From positions 1,798,001 to 1,862,000 of the forward strand of contig NZ_CP046564.1 in the NCBI RefSeq assembly GCF_009818105.1: 64,000 bases of DNA. The letters are read 5' to 3'. A program made the position numbers and the translations under genes. Position 1 is the first letter of the stretch, and each line of letters opens with the position of its first letter. Origin of the DNA: Bacillus sp. N1-1 (GTDB lineage Bacteria > Bacillota > Bacilli > Bacillales > Guptibacillaceae). Under the pieces are notes generated by a model. It was not told where the DNA came from and ran no database searches. It saw nothing but the letters and a program-made list of their open reading frames with translations. Positions 17,836-27,600 of this stretch are shown in pieces.

Positions 17836-18022
17836 TTGTTTCATCCTGATGATACAGCTTGAAATTTCCTGTATCTTTACGTTCTTTTGTGCGACTTTCA
17901 ATTCGATCATTGCAGGTGTCACACATATAAGTGTGGATCGGTCTGTTGCGAAGTTTTTTAGCTAGCGGACTACCGCTTTCAATTTTTTCAATTTTATCAC
18001 ATAGTACACATTTTACACGCAT
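17822..18022 (-). CDS. ylaI: YlaI family zinc-ribbon protein
   Basis: A 66-residue protein with CVLC near the start and CDTC about 25 residues later, a four-cysteine zinc ribbon. LAKKLRNRPIHTYMC matches B. subtilis YlaI closely. The ATG at 18022 has GAGAGG eight bases upstream; the GTG at 18031 lies inside that site. The function is unknown. It overlaps the downstream membrane gene. Confidence 0.88.
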   Translation of the reverse strand: MRVKCVLCDKIEKIESGSPLAKKLRNRPIHTYMCDTCNDRIESRTKERKDTGNFKLYHQDETNDEW

Positions 18023-18121
18023 TGTTAACACCTCTCATTCCATGTTGCTAGTATAGCATGAATAATCGTATCCTTTGCAGTATAATGCGTTAAATCGAAG
18101 GAATTAACTGGAGGGAATAGT

Positions 18122-18586
18122 ATGCCTAATAAAGTAGACGTTACTCTTTCAAATGATCTTTTAACACTTCTTAAAAGAGAGCAATATGTTCTTCTTTCGA
18201 CAATTGATCATGAAACAGCTGGGCCGAATGTAAGTGCTATTTCTTGGCTTTATGCAGTTGATCAACAATCAATTGTCTTTGCTGTTGATCAAAAGTCGCG
18301 AATCGTCTCTAATATAAAGGCGAATGATCAGATCTCAATCACGCTAATTGGAAACGAAAGTACTTATGCCATTACCGGAAGAGCTATTTTAATGGAAGAG
18401 AGGATGGAAAACGTTCCACTGAAGCTTACGAAGTTTAAGCTAGATATTAAAGAAGTACGTGATATTATGTTTTATGGAGCGAAAATGTCAGTAGAGCCTG
18501 CATATGAAAAAATTTATGATCCAGAAGCTGCGGCTAAGTTAGACCGCTCCGTGATGGCACAGCTAAAAAAAGAAACGAACCGCTAA
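18122..18586 (+). CDS. ylaL: Pyridoxamine 5'-phosphate oxidase-fold protein YlaL
   Basis: A 154-residue flavin-binding split-barrel protein, like B. subtilis YlaL. The core SAISWLYAVDQQSIVFAV followed by KSRIVSNIKAN fits the fold's FMN-binding strands. It may bind FMN or F420 or be a flavin reductase; the substrate is unknown. GGAGGG precedes ATG 18122. A TATAAT at 18081-18086 may be its -10. It ends at a terminator facing ylaJ. Confidence 0.84.
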   Translation: MPNKVDVTLSNDLLTLLKREQYVLLSTIDHETAGPNVSAISWLYAVDQQSIVFAVDQKSRIVSNIKANDQISITLIGNESTYAITGRAILMEERMENVPLKLTKFKLDIKEVRDIMFYGAKMSVEPAYEKIYDPEAAAKLDRSVMAQLKKETNR

Positions 18587-18602
18587 GGGTTCGTTTCTTT
18601 TC
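18567..18602. terminator. Bidirectional terminator ylaL/ylaJ
   Basis: AGAAACGAACC pairs with GGTTCGTTTCT, flanked by A-run and T-run. The left arm lies in the last codons of ylaL. Confidence 0.88.
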
Positions 18603-18619
18603 TTGAATGAGTAATCTAA

Positions 18620-19207
18620 TTATTTGTCTAAATCCTGTTCTTCTTGCTGTTGTTTTAATTCATTTTCTTTTGATTTAGGTAGCTGTTTATCGTTTGAGCG
18701 AACCGGTTCTGGTTCGGATTTATTTGATTTACTCGGAACTTCAGGCATTAACCTACCAACAATATCTGCAAGTTCTTCCATAATGCCGCCTACAGGATGC
18801 CCTCGTTTAATTTCAGTTGCCATTTGTTTTAATCGATAAGTTGTATCTGCATCTGCAGTAACGACAGCATTTGCACCGTATGGATCTTTTTGAAGTGCTT
18901 CTGCTACCGTATATTTAATTGAACTAACTCGAGAACGATCGAGTTTTTGGTTCACATCAATTCCCACTACTGCATACTTTCCAGTAATAACTGCGGTTGC
19001 GTCATTCACATCAGGAATTTGTTTGGCAACAGTGACGAGATGTTCTGCAATCTCTGTCGCTGACATATCTTGATTCTCAGGTGTGCGCACCGACTGCTTT
19101 ACGTATTGTACGCGCTCCGTCTGCTCTTTTTTTTCTGCAACAGGTTCATCATTTGCCTGACAGGCTGCAAGAAGAAAGAGAGCAATAATCCATTGCATTT
19201 TATACAT
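18620..19207 (-). CDS. ylaJ: YhcN/YlaJ family sporulation lipoprotein
   Basis: A 195-residue lipoprotein with LLAAC, so Cys16 should be the lipidated residue. The central part (DVNDATAVITGKYAVVGID, then SSIKYTVAEAL) is the YhcN/YlaJ domain found in spore-membrane or germination lipoproteins. The C-terminus is a Gln/Lys/Glu-rich tail. The GGAGG site is properly spaced before the ATG. No clear sporulation promoter was found upstream. Confidence 0.88.
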   Translation of the reverse strand: MYKMQWIIALFLLAACQANDEPVAEKKEQTERVQYVKQSVRTPENQDMSATEIAEHLVTVAKQIPDVNDATAVITGKYAVVGIDVNQKLDRSRVSSIKYTVAEALQKDPYGANAVVTADADTTYRLKQMATEIKRGHPVGGIMEELADIVGRLMPEVPSKSNKSEPEPVRSNDKQLPKSKENELKQQQEEQDLDK

Positions 19208-19379
19208 TCGATTACCTCCGTAATGAGCAATTTAGAAACAAATCACTGCAGTTTATTAATTATTTTCTGAATAACCGTCTAACTTTATACGCTAGTTCAT
19301 AGATTATAGAAAACGTAGATAGTCCCAACTGTTTTTCGTACCTGTTACAGCAATTTAAATTTGGTCAGGAGGCGAAGTG

Positions 19380-20708
19380 TTGGATAAGGTTTACGTCCTA
19401 GATACGAACGTGTTACTCCAGGATCCAAATGCGATTTATTCGTTTAATACGAATGAAATTGTCATTCCGGCTGTTGTGTTAGAAGAAGTGGATTCAAAGA
19501 AAAGGTATATGGATGAAATCGGAAGAAATGCAAGGCAAGTTTCGCGCATGATTGATGGCTTTCGAGAAAGAGGAAAGCTCCATGAGTCGATTCCTTTAGA
19601 AAATGGAGGAACGCTTCGAATCGAACTCAACCATCGATCATTTCAATATTTACAAGATAAATTTGTGGAGAAAACAAACGATAATCGGATTTTAGCCGTG
19701 GCGTTAAATTTATTTCTAGAAGAAGGAAAGTTAAAATCGGGACGTACAGTTATTCTTGTGAGTAAAGACGCGTTAGTTCGTGTCAAAGCAGATGCAATGG
19801 GAATACAGGCAGAGGATTTTTTAACTGATAGAGTCGTTGAATTTAACCAAATTTACACAGGGTATGAGGAGAAGTATGTCGATTCAGAACTGCTGAATCA
19901 ATTTTTTGAGAAGCAATTTATTGAGGCTAAGAAACTTAAGGGAAGGCCGCTCTATCCTAATCAATATGTGATTTTAAAAGACCCTGTACAGGCCTCTTCG
20001 TCAGGTATCGGTAAAGTCGATAAAAAAGGGAACAGAATTGAAAAAACGGCGATGGAAACGGAGTATATGTGGGGAATTGGTCCTCGAAACGTTCAGCAAA
20101 GAATGGCATTGGACCTGCTTGTTCGAAATGACATTCCCCTCGTCACTCTAGTAGGCAAGGCAGGCACAGGAAAAACCTTGCTTGCGATGGCAGCTGGTTT
20201 AATGCAAACAGAAGATTTAAATCGATACAAAAAGCTTTTCATTGCAAGGCCGATTGTACCTGTTGGTAAAGATATTGGGTTTTTACCTGGTGAGAAAGAA
20301 GAGAAGCTACGTCCCTGGATGCAGCCGATCTATGATAATTTGGAGTACTTATTTAATGTGAAGAAAACGGGTGAGCTTGAAAAGATTCTTTCGGGAATCG
20401 GTTCCATTCAAGTAGAAGCCCTTACGTATATACGAGGTAGGAGCTTACCTGATCAGTATATCATCATCGATGAAGCGCAGAATTTAACGAAGCACGAAGT
20501 GAAAACCATTTTAACGAGGGTGGGGGAAGGAAGTAAGATTGTGCTTCTCGGTGATCCGCAGCAAATTGATCATCCTTATCTAGATGAATATACAAATGGG
20601 CTAACGTATGTTGTAGAAAAATTTAAAGATCAGCCGCTTAGCGGACATGTTAAGCTCGAGAAAGGTGAACGTTCTCTGCTTGCCCGAATTGCAGCTGATC
20701 TTCTTTAA
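19380..20708 (+). CDS. ylaK: PhoH family protein with N-terminal PIN domain
   Basis: A 442-residue PhoH2-type protein. A PIN-like ribonuclease domain (DTNVLLQDP, residues 7-15, with acidic residues after) is fused to a PhoH ATPase with Walker A GKAGTGKT (259-266) and Walker B near D364 (IIIDEAQN). PhoH2 proteins act as RNA helicase/nucleases in other bacteria. A GTG at 19377 opens the frame, but TTG 19380 gives better spacing from AGGAGG and the N-terminus MDKVYVLDTN expected from YlaK. Its stop overlaps the convergent gene's stop. Confidence 0.92.
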   Translation: MDKVYVLDTNVLLQDPNAIYSFNTNEIVIPAVVLEEVDSKKRYMDEIGRNARQVSRMIDGFRERGKLHESIPLENGGTLRIELNHRSFQYLQDKFVEKTNDNRILAVALNLFLEEGKLKSGRTVILVSKDALVRVKADAMGIQAEDFLTDRVVEFNQIYTGYEEKYVDSELLNQFFEKQFIEAKKLKGRPLYPNQYVILKDPVQASSSGIGKVDKKGNRIEKTAMETEYMWGIGPRNVQQRMALDLLVRNDIPLVTLVGKAGTGKTLLAMAAGLMQTEDLNRYKKLFIARPIVPVGKDIGFLPGEKEEKLRPWMQPIYDNLEYLFNVKKTGELEKILSGIGSIQVEALTYIRGRSLPDQYIIIDEAQNLTKHEVKTILTRVGEGSKIVLLGDPQQIDHPYLDEYTNGLTYVVEKFKDQPLSGHVKLEKGERSLLARIAADLL

Positions 20709-21199
20709 ATGACGGTAATACCTAAAATATTCTTAAAGGGATCTGAACCGTTTGATCCATCTCCAAAATAGAAGTGGGTAGGTCCATCTTCCCTGAGCGG
20801 CTTTCCATCTTTTGAAAAGCGAAGAAAGCCGTTCATTGCTTCTTCCATTGTTAAAACATGCTGGTTTCCATCACTCGATTCAAGCTGAACCCTTTCACCG
20901 TCTTGAGTGGGTTCTGCATTTGAAAGGAATGGTTTTAACGGGATAACAAAGCTTCCGGTTAAAACACGTTCTTTCTCAAAACGCTTAATGCTTTTGTTAA
21001 CGGGAGGTTTGATCCCTGTGCGTTCTCTTTCCCACCGCTCGGCTTGAGCTCGGATGTAATCGTTCTCATTCTTTTTAATTGAATCGTCAAATTTCAAGAA
21101 ATCCTCTAGTTCAATCTTGCGATCATCAAAAATCCATACGCTTGCATCTAAGGTAATGGCATATTTGACTTTCCCCTTGATGGGTAGAATCGTTTCCAT
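20705..21199 (-). CDS. Conserved hypothetical protein
   Basis: A 164-residue soluble protein starting [18 protein letters not shown], followed by [12 protein letters not shown] recall similar Bacillus proteins carrying a putative peptidyl-prolyl isomerase label, but I see no motif that supports an activity. The frame continues upstream to a TTG at 21292 without a ribosome binding site. GGGGTG six bases before the ATG at 21199 supports the shorter form. Stop codons of this gene and ylaK overlap by four bases. Divergent from glsA. Confidence 0.72.
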   Translation of the reverse strand: METILPIKGKVKYAITLDASVWIFDDRKIELEDFLKFDDSIKKNENDYIRAQAERWERERTGIKPPVNKSIKRFEKERVLTGSFVIPLKPFLSNAEPTQDGERVQLESSDGNQHVLTMEEAMNGFLRFSKDGKPLREDGPTHFYFGDGSNGSDPFKNILGITVI

Positions 21200-21317
21200 C
21201 TCATACACCCCACTATCAAAATCTTTTGCAAACCAAGTATACCGGTTATGCTTGCATTTGTCACATTTGGGGAACAGTAGGGCGAGAGTCAATTTTTTCC
21301 GAGCGGGAGGATTTAAT

Positions 21318-22247
21318 ATGAGATGTCGTACAGAAGAAGAATTAGTAGAGCTAGTCAGACGAAGTAAACCTTATACAAAGGATGGGAAAGTAGCGGACTA
21401 TATTCCAGCTCTTGCAAAAGCAGAGCCTGATAAACTTGCCATTGCCATTTATTCTAAAGAAGAAGGTTGCTTATCTGCAGGTGATGTTGGGGAGACGTTT
21501 ACGTTACAAAGTATCTCTAAAGTTCTTACGTTAGCTCTTGCCATCATGGATGCAGGTGAAGAGCACGTTTTCTCAAGAGTAGGGATGGAACCGACGGGAG
21601 ATCCCTTTAATTCAATTGCGAAGCTTGAGACAATGGTGCCCTCAAAACCTCTTAATCCAATGATAAATGCAGGAGCTTTGGTTGTAACAAATATGATTCA
21701 TGGAAACTCGGTGGAAGAAAAAGTTGGACGGATTTTACAGCTCATACACGACATGACGAATAACTCAAGTATCGGAATAAATATGGAAGTAGCTGATTCA
21801 GAATATGAGTCGGCCAATCTTAATAGAGCATTAAGTTACTTTATGAAACAACATGGCATCATTGACAATGACGTAGAAATGCTTCTTGAAGCCTACACTA
21901 AACAGTGTGCCATTGAAGTGAATTGTAAGGACCTTGCTAGGATCGGGATGGTTCTTGCAAATGAAGGTAGGGATCCTGAAACAGAACGGAGAATTATTCC
22001 TAGATACATTGCGAGAATTGTAAAAACATTTATGGTAACGTGTGGTATGTACAACGCTTCAGGTGAATTTGCCATTAATGTAGCGATACCTGCGAAGAGT
22101 GGCGTTTCGGGTGGAATTTTAAGCCTTGTACCAAATGAAATGGGGATTGGAGTCTACAGTCCGCCACTTGATGCGAAAGGAAATAGTATAGCTGGTAATA
22201 AGCTCCTTGAAAATTTATCTTCACAGTATGGACTAAGTATTTTTTAA
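21318..22247 (+). CDS. glsA: Glutaminase A
   Basis: A serine-dependent glutaminase (beta-lactamase-like fold) that hydrolyses glutamine to glutamate and ammonia. It has 309 residues, the family length. Motifs are QSISKV with the catalytic Ser-x-x-Lys, NPMINAGAL and the late SGVSGGI. The frame runs back to 21117, but GGGAGG before ATG 21318 fixes the start. It corresponds to B. subtilis YlaM and lies between ylaK and ylaN as there. Confidence 0.95.
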   Translation: MRCRTEEELVELVRRSKPYTKDGKVADYIPALAKAEPDKLAIAIYSKEEGCLSAGDVGETFTLQSISKVLTLALAIMDAGEEHVFSRVGMEPTGDPFNSIAKLETMVPSKPLNPMINAGALVVTNMIHGNSVEEKVGRILQLIHDMTNNSSIGINMEVADSEYESANLNRALSYFMKQHGIIDNDVEMLLEAYTKQCAIEVNCKDLARIGMVLANEGRDPETERRIIPRYIARIVKTFMVTCGMYNASGEFAINVAIPAKSGVSGGILSLVPNEMGIGVYSPPLDAKGNSIAGNKLLENLSSQYGLSIF

Positions 22248-22340
22248 AGATGGTTGCGTTTACCCTGCTTTTTCTTGCAATTTTTTTGTATTCCTTTTAT
22301 GATAATAGAAGGAATGGGAAAGGGAACGGAGGGATCAGAT

Positions 22341-22622
22341 TTGTCAACTGGTATGGCAACAGGACATCGTGAAAAAGCATACGAGCTGTTAAAGGCCGAT
22401 GCTCATAAGATCCTAAAACTTATCGAAGTTCAAATGGAGAATTTAACGATGCCTCAGTGTCCTCTGTATGAAGAGGTTCTTGATACGCAAATGTTTGGTT
22501 TATCTCGCGAAATTGACTTCGCGGTTCGTCTTGGATTAGTTAATGAAGATGATGGCAAGGAATTGCTTGAATCACTCGAGCGCCAGCTTTCAGCTCTTCA
22601 CGAAGCTAGTATGAGGAAATAA
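22341..22622 (+). CDS. ylaN: YlaN family protein (iron homeostasis)
   Basis: A 93-residue protein, the same length as B. subtilis YlaN, with the invariant-looking core [18 protein letters not shown] and [10 protein letters not shown]. Work in Staphylococcus and Bacillus links YlaN to iron-dependent control of Fur. The frame opens at 22254, but the TTG at 22341 with GGAGGG six bases upstream gives the family N-terminus. Single gene with a strong terminator. Confidence 0.94.
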   Translation: MSTGMATGHREKAYELLKADAHKILKLIEVQMENLTMPQCPLYEEVLDTQMFGLSREIDFAVRLGLVNEDDGKELLESLERQLSALHEASMRK

Positions 22623-22624
22623 TG

Positions 22625-22659
22625 AAAGCTCAAACTATCGTAGATAGTTTGAGCTTTTT
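22625..22659 (+). terminator. Terminator of ylaN
   Basis: A perfect 15-bp stem (22625-22639 with 22643-22657) and a 3-base loop are followed by TTGTTTTTC. Confidence 0.93.
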
Positions 22660-22813
22660 GTTTTTCTGAAGAGGATCAAGTTTAAATAAGTTCAAAGTGA
22701 AATTGGCTTGTTCTCATTCAAGCAGACACATTAATTTCCGAGTATGAGCAGAAAATATGATAGAATACGAGTAGGTTATGAAAGAATTCAGAAGATTTTA
22801 GGAGTAGATACGA

Positions 22814-23248
22814 ATGAATGATTTGCTCATGGTGCTCCTGATCATTGCTCCAATCAGTTTGTTATTTCATGAAGCAGGTCATACGCTGGCAGCAAACATT
22901 TTCACATCCTCCAGTGTAAACCTTCATCTTGGGATTGGACCAAGAGTACTGACATGGAAGTATTCTAGAGGAGAAGTAGCCGTTAACGCCTTCTATTTTG
23001 CAGGAGGAATGACCATCAGCTCACAACCTGAAAAAGCCTATGGAAAAGTAGCTATCGCCATAGCAGGTCCGCTCGTTAACCTATTGATCGCTGCACTAAC
23101 ACTTCTTTATCCGTTCCATCCATCTATCACAACCTGGGTTTTATTCTTTAATCTCTGGCTAGGCATAACTAACCTGATTCCTTTCAAACTGCTAGGAAAA
23201 GAATCAGACGGATGGACTATAGTAAAAGCCCTTATCAAAAAAACTTAA
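22814..23248 (+). CDS. Small site-2 protease family (M50) membrane metalloprotease
   Basis: A 144-residue membrane protein with the zinc motif HEAGH near residue 17 and the third-ligand motif N-x-x-P followed by SDGW near the C-terminus (NLIPFKLLGKESDG). These are the hallmarks of site-2 intramembrane proteases, but it is shorter than SpoIVFB or RseP and has no PDZ or CBS domain. The substrate is unknown. GGAG is spaced well before the ATG. It sits between ylaN and ftsW and is not part of the B. subtilis order. Confidence 0.86.
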   Translation: MNDLLMVLLIIAPISLLFHEAGHTLAANIFTSSSVNLHLGIGPRVLTWKYSRGEVAVNAFYFAGGMTISSQPEKAYGKVAIAIAGPLVNLLIAALTLLYPFHPSITTWVLFFNLWLGITNLIPFKLLGKESDGWTIVKALIKKT

Positions 23249-23252
23249 TTTC

Positions 23253-23324
23253 TATAGGACAGGCAGGTTTCAAACAAAAACCATCGAAACCTATACATAC
23301 TTCGAAAAGCGGAGCGTGCCCGCT
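23253..23324. repeat. Inverted repeats upstream of ftsW
   Basis: AGGTTTC (23265-23271) pairs with GAAACCT (23286-23292). CCTATA (23290-23295) could instead pair with TATAGG (23253-23258), so the two folds compete. AGCGG/CCGCT forms a further hairpin at 23308-23324. No T-run follows on the plus strand. The nature is unknown; it may be a degenerate intergenic repeat. Confidence 0.35.
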
Positions 23325-23346
23325 AAAACACTTAAAAGGTATCTAA

Positions 23347-23415
23347 ATGAAAACCACCATCGTCAAAGAAAACTGTGAGCTGGTGAGAACTTCTAAAGAG
23401 AAAATAAACAGGTAG
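23347..23415 (+). CDS. Short upstream ORF before ftsW
   Basis: A 22-codon ORF (MKTTIVKENC start) with AAAAGG seven bases before its ATG. Its TAG stop lies inside the ribosome binding site of ftsW (GGTAGGATG), ten bases before the ftsW start. The arrangement suggests translational coupling or a leader peptide. There is no known family and it may be chance. Confidence 0.35.
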   Translation: MKTTIVKENCELVRTSKEKINR

Positions 23416-23425
23416 GATGACGTCT

Positions 23426-24586
23426 ATGATTAAAAAATTATTTAAGCATTATGATTACTCGCTAATCATTAGTGTACTACTATTGTGCGGATTTGGACTT
23501 GTGATGGTTTATAGTGCAAGTATGGTATGGGCTGTTATGCGTCACGAAACAAATAGTGCTTATTTCTTTAATAGGCAAATGATTTGGCTAGCGGCCTCCC
23601 TTATTATGCTTGTCCTGACGATGATGTTCCCTTATAAAGCCTATAAGAAGTTTATTGTGCCGATTCTTGGATTATCCGTTATTTCACTATTGCTCGTGAA
23701 AGTAATCGGATCAACAACGAATAATGCTCAAAGTTGGATTGATATCGGCTCCTTTAGCTTTCAGCCATCTGAGTTTGTCAAACTTGGGTTAATTATTTAT
23801 CTTGCTGCCATTTACTCAAAAAAGCAGGCTTATATTTCTAATTTTGTAAGAGGCGCTATGCCGCCACTTCTTGTAATTGGATTAATTTTTGCATTAGTCG
23901 CTTCACAGCCCGACCTGGGTACAGCTATGATTATCGCAATAACCTCTGGCATAGTAATTTTTTGCTCTGGAATGAAGTGGAGTCATATTTTTGGCCTTAT
24001 CGTAATTGGTGGCATTGTGTTCGGCTTAGCTTGGATGTCACTATCGCCTGAACAAGCTTCAAGGTTTACAGGTGCATATGATCCCTTCTCAGATCCAGAA
24101 GATAGCGGATTCCATCTCATTAATTCTTATATTGCGATAGCATCAGGTGGCATTACTGGTCAGGGCTTTGGACAAAGTATTCAAAAATATGGTTTTCTCC
24201 CTGAACCCCATACAGATTTCATTATGGCGATTATCGCTGAAGAGTTGGGGCTGTTAGGGGTTGTATTTGTAATAGGATTGCTAGGTTTTATCGTTTTTAA
24301 AGGATTTGTTATCGGAATCAGATGTAAAGATACTTTCGGCAGTTTGCTAGCGATTGGGATTTCTGGAATGATCGGTGTTCAAACGGCAGTTAACCTGGGG
24401 GCCATTACTGGTTGGTTACCTGTTACAGGCGTGACGCTTCCATTCATTAGTTACGGAGGTTCATCATTAATTCTGCTTATGATATCAGTAGGGATATTAA
24501 TAAACGTTTCTGCGTTTGTGAATATAAGAAAAGAGCAAAAAACAGGTTATATCAACAAGGATAGTAACGTTCAAATGGAGCTTTAG
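23426..24586 (+). CDS. ftsW: FtsW, SEDS peptidoglycan polymerase of cell division
   Basis: A 386-residue SEDS family protein with about ten membrane segments that polymerises glycan strands at the septum with its partner PBP2B, encoded at the end of this window. Signatures are FQPSEFVK, the PEPHTDFI loop and SYGGSSLI. The N-terminus MIKKLFKHYDYSL matches B. subtilis FtsW. A further ATG at 23417 leaves no room for a ribosome binding site. It lies directly before pyc, as in B. subtilis. Confidence 0.94.
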   Translation: MIKKLFKHYDYSLIISVLLLCGFGLVMVYSASMVWAVMRHETNSAYFFNRQMIWLAASLIMLVLTMMFPYKAYKKFIVPILGLSVISLLLVKVIGSTTNNAQSWIDIGSFSFQPSEFVKLGLIIYLAAIYSKKQAYISNFVRGAMPPLLVIGLIFALVASQPDLGTAMIIAITSGIVIFCSGMKWSHIFGLIVIGGIVFGLAWMSLSPEQASRFTGAYDPFSDPEDSGFHLINSYIAIASGGITGQGFGQSIQKYGFLPEPHTDFIMAIIAEELGLLGVVFVIGLLGFIVFKGFVIGIRCKDTFGSLLAIGISGMIGVQTAVNLGAITGWLPVTGVTLPFISYGGSSLILLMISVGILINVSAFVNIRKEQKTGYINKDSNVQMEL

Positions 24587-24603
24587 TTTAAGGAGGAATT
24601 ATC

Positions 24604-27600
24604 ATGACAGCTATTTCAAAAATTCTTGTCGCCAACCGAGGAGAAATCGCAATTCGTATTTTTCGTGCATGTACGGAGTTAAATATTCGTACAGTCGCGA
24701 TTTATTCAAAAGAAGACAGTGGTTCTTATCATCGATATAAAGCAGATGAAGCTTATATTGTTGGAGAAGATAAAAAGCCGATCGATGCTTATCTTGATAT
24801 TGAGGGAATTATTGAAGTTGCCAAAACAAATAACATCGATGCTATCCATCCTGGTTATGGTTTTCTTTCTGAAAACCTTCAGTTCGCAAAACGTTGTGAA
24901 GAAGAAGGCATAATATTTATTGGTCCAGAGCTTGAACACCTCAGAATGTTTGGAGATAAAGTGGAGGCGAGAAAGCAAGCGATTCTTGCAGGTCTCCCCG
25001 TTATCCCTGGAACAGATGGCCCGGTGGAAGGACTTGATGAAGTAAAGACTTTTGCTGAAGAAAATGGCTATCCTCTGATGATAAAAGCTGCTCTTGGTGG
25101 CGGTGGAAGAGGAATGCGGATTGTGCGAAGTCAGGAAGCGCTGGCGGATGCATACGATCGCGCGAAATCAGAAGCGAAGGCCGCTTTTGGTGCCGATGAT
25201 ATTTATGTGGAGAAATTTGTCGAGAATCCTAAACACATTGAAGTTCAAATTCTTGGAGATAAACATGGAAATACGATTCACCTCTATGAAAGAGACTGCT
25301 CTGTACAGCGTCGCCATCAAAAAGTTGTTGAAGTAGCGCCAAGCGTATCTCTTAGTGAAGATTCTAGAAAAGAGATATGTGAAGCTGCAGTCAAGCTGAT
25401 GGAAAATGTGCAGTACGTTAACGCAGGTACAGTAGAATTTTTAGTTAATCAAAACGGTGAGTTTTATTTTATAGAAGTAAATCCCCGCGTGCAGGTTGAA
25501 CATACAATTACAGAAATGATTACGGGAATCGATATTGTGCAATCGCAAATTATGATTGCAGAAGGAGAACATATTCATGGTGAGCGCCTCGGTATTCCAG
25601 AGCAAGAGGAGATCGACTGTCACGGATATGCCATTCAATGTCGTGTTACGACGGAAGATCCGGAGAACAACTTTATGCCAGACACCGGAAAGCTGATGGC
25701 TTACCGATCAGGTGGTGGCTTTGGTGTACGTCTGGATGCAGGGAATGCTTACCAGGGCGCAGTTATTACGCCATATTATGATTCATTGCTTGTTAAGCTC
25801 TCCACCTGGGCACTAAACTTTGACCATGCTTCATCTAAAATGGTCAGAAATTTAAAAGAATTCCGGATTAGAGGAATTAAAACAAATATTGCTTTCCTTG
25901 AAAATGTAATGAAACATGAGAACTTCCGATCAGGTGTTTATGATACGTCATTCATTGATTCATCACCAGAGCTGTTTGTGTTTCCAAAGCGAAAGGACCG
26001 CGGAACGAAGATGCTATCGTACATTGGGAATATTACAGTTAATGGATTTCCTGGTCTTGATAAAAAGAAAAAACCATCATTTTCGAAAAGAAGGGTACCG
26101 CATTTAAAGTACAGTGAAGAAATCCCTCGAGGTACTAAGCAAATTCTTGATGAAGAAGGGGCAGAAGGGCTCGTACAATGGGTGAAAGAGCAGAAGAAGA
26201 CGTTGCTTACAGACACGACATTCCGAGATGGGCATCAATCGCTTCTCGCCACAAGAATGCGTACAACAGATTTACTTCACATTGCAGGTCCAACTGCTAG
26301 AATGACACCGAATTTGTTTTCAATGGAAATGTGGGGCGGTGCAACGTTTGATGTTTCTCTTCGCTACCTAAAAGAAGATCCATGGGATCGTTTAATAAAA
26401 TTGAGAAAGCAAGTGCCGAACGTCATGTTCCAAATGTTACTACGGGCTTCGAATGCTGTTGGTTATAAGAACTACCCAGATAACTTAATTCGTGAATTTG
26501 TACAAAAGTCTGCTGATGCAGGTATTGACGTATTCCGTATATTTGACAGTTTGAACTGGGTAGAAGGTATGACAAAGGCCATTGAGGCAGTTCGTGAAAC
26601 AGGGAAAGTTGCCGAAGCATCGATTTGTTACACCGGGGATATCTCTGATCCATCTAAATCAAAATACAACTTAACTTATTATCAGGAGCTTGCTAAAGAG
26701 TTAGAACAAGCGGGAGCTCATATTCTCGGCATAAAAGACATGGCTGGCCTTTTGAAACCGCAGGCAGCATACGAACTCGTTTCAACTTTAAAGGAAACAG
26801 TCTCAATCCCAATCCACCTTCATACGCATGATACGAGCGGTAACGGAATCTATACATACGCGAAAGCCATTGAGGCAGGCGTAGATATTGTAGATGTAGC
26901 AGTAAGCTCAATGGCGGGGTTAACTTCTCAACCAAGTGCCAACTCCTTGTATTATGCACTTGATGGTTCAGACAGGCAGCCGGACATCAATATTAACGCG
27001 CTAGAGCAATTGTCTCATTACTGGGAGGATACTCGAAAATATTATAGCGGTTTTGAAAGTGGCATGACAGCTCCGCACACAGAAGTGTATGAGCATGAAA
27101 TGCCAGGCGGGCAATATAGTAATCTTCAACAGCAAGCAAAAGGTGTTGGTTTAGGAGAACGATGGGATGAAGTTAAGCGGATGTACCGAAGAGTTAATGA
27201 AATGTTTGGTGATATTGTAAAAGTAACACCTTCTTCTAAAGTTGTCGGAGATATGGCGCTATACATGGTCCAAAATAACTTAACCGAGGACGACGTTTAT
27301 GAACGTGGTGAAACGCTTGATTTTCCTGATTCTGTAGTTGAACTATTCCAGGGTTACCTTGGTCAGCCTTATCAAGGCTTCCCAAAAGAACTTCAGCAAA
27401 TTATTCTTAAAGGGAGAGAGCCAATTACGACACGGCCGGGAGAACTGCTCGAACCTGTGAATTTTACAGATTTGAAAGAGACTCTTTACCACAAACTAAA
27501 TCGTCAAGTGACAAGCCATGATCTTATCTCTTACGCGCTTTATCCAAAAGTCTATTTAGAGTATGAAGATGTTCAAGAAATGTTTGGTGACGTATCTGTT

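Noticed and set aside
17768..17965. Plus-strand frame over ylaI and the membrane gene
   Set aside because: Lies antisense to two better supported genes and lacks a ribosome binding site.
21200..21292. N-terminal extension of the gene at 20705, containing a CxxC pair
   Set aside because: It begins at a TTG without a ribosome binding site and would leave only 25 bases to the divergent glsA. The ATG at 21199 has GGGGTG upstream.
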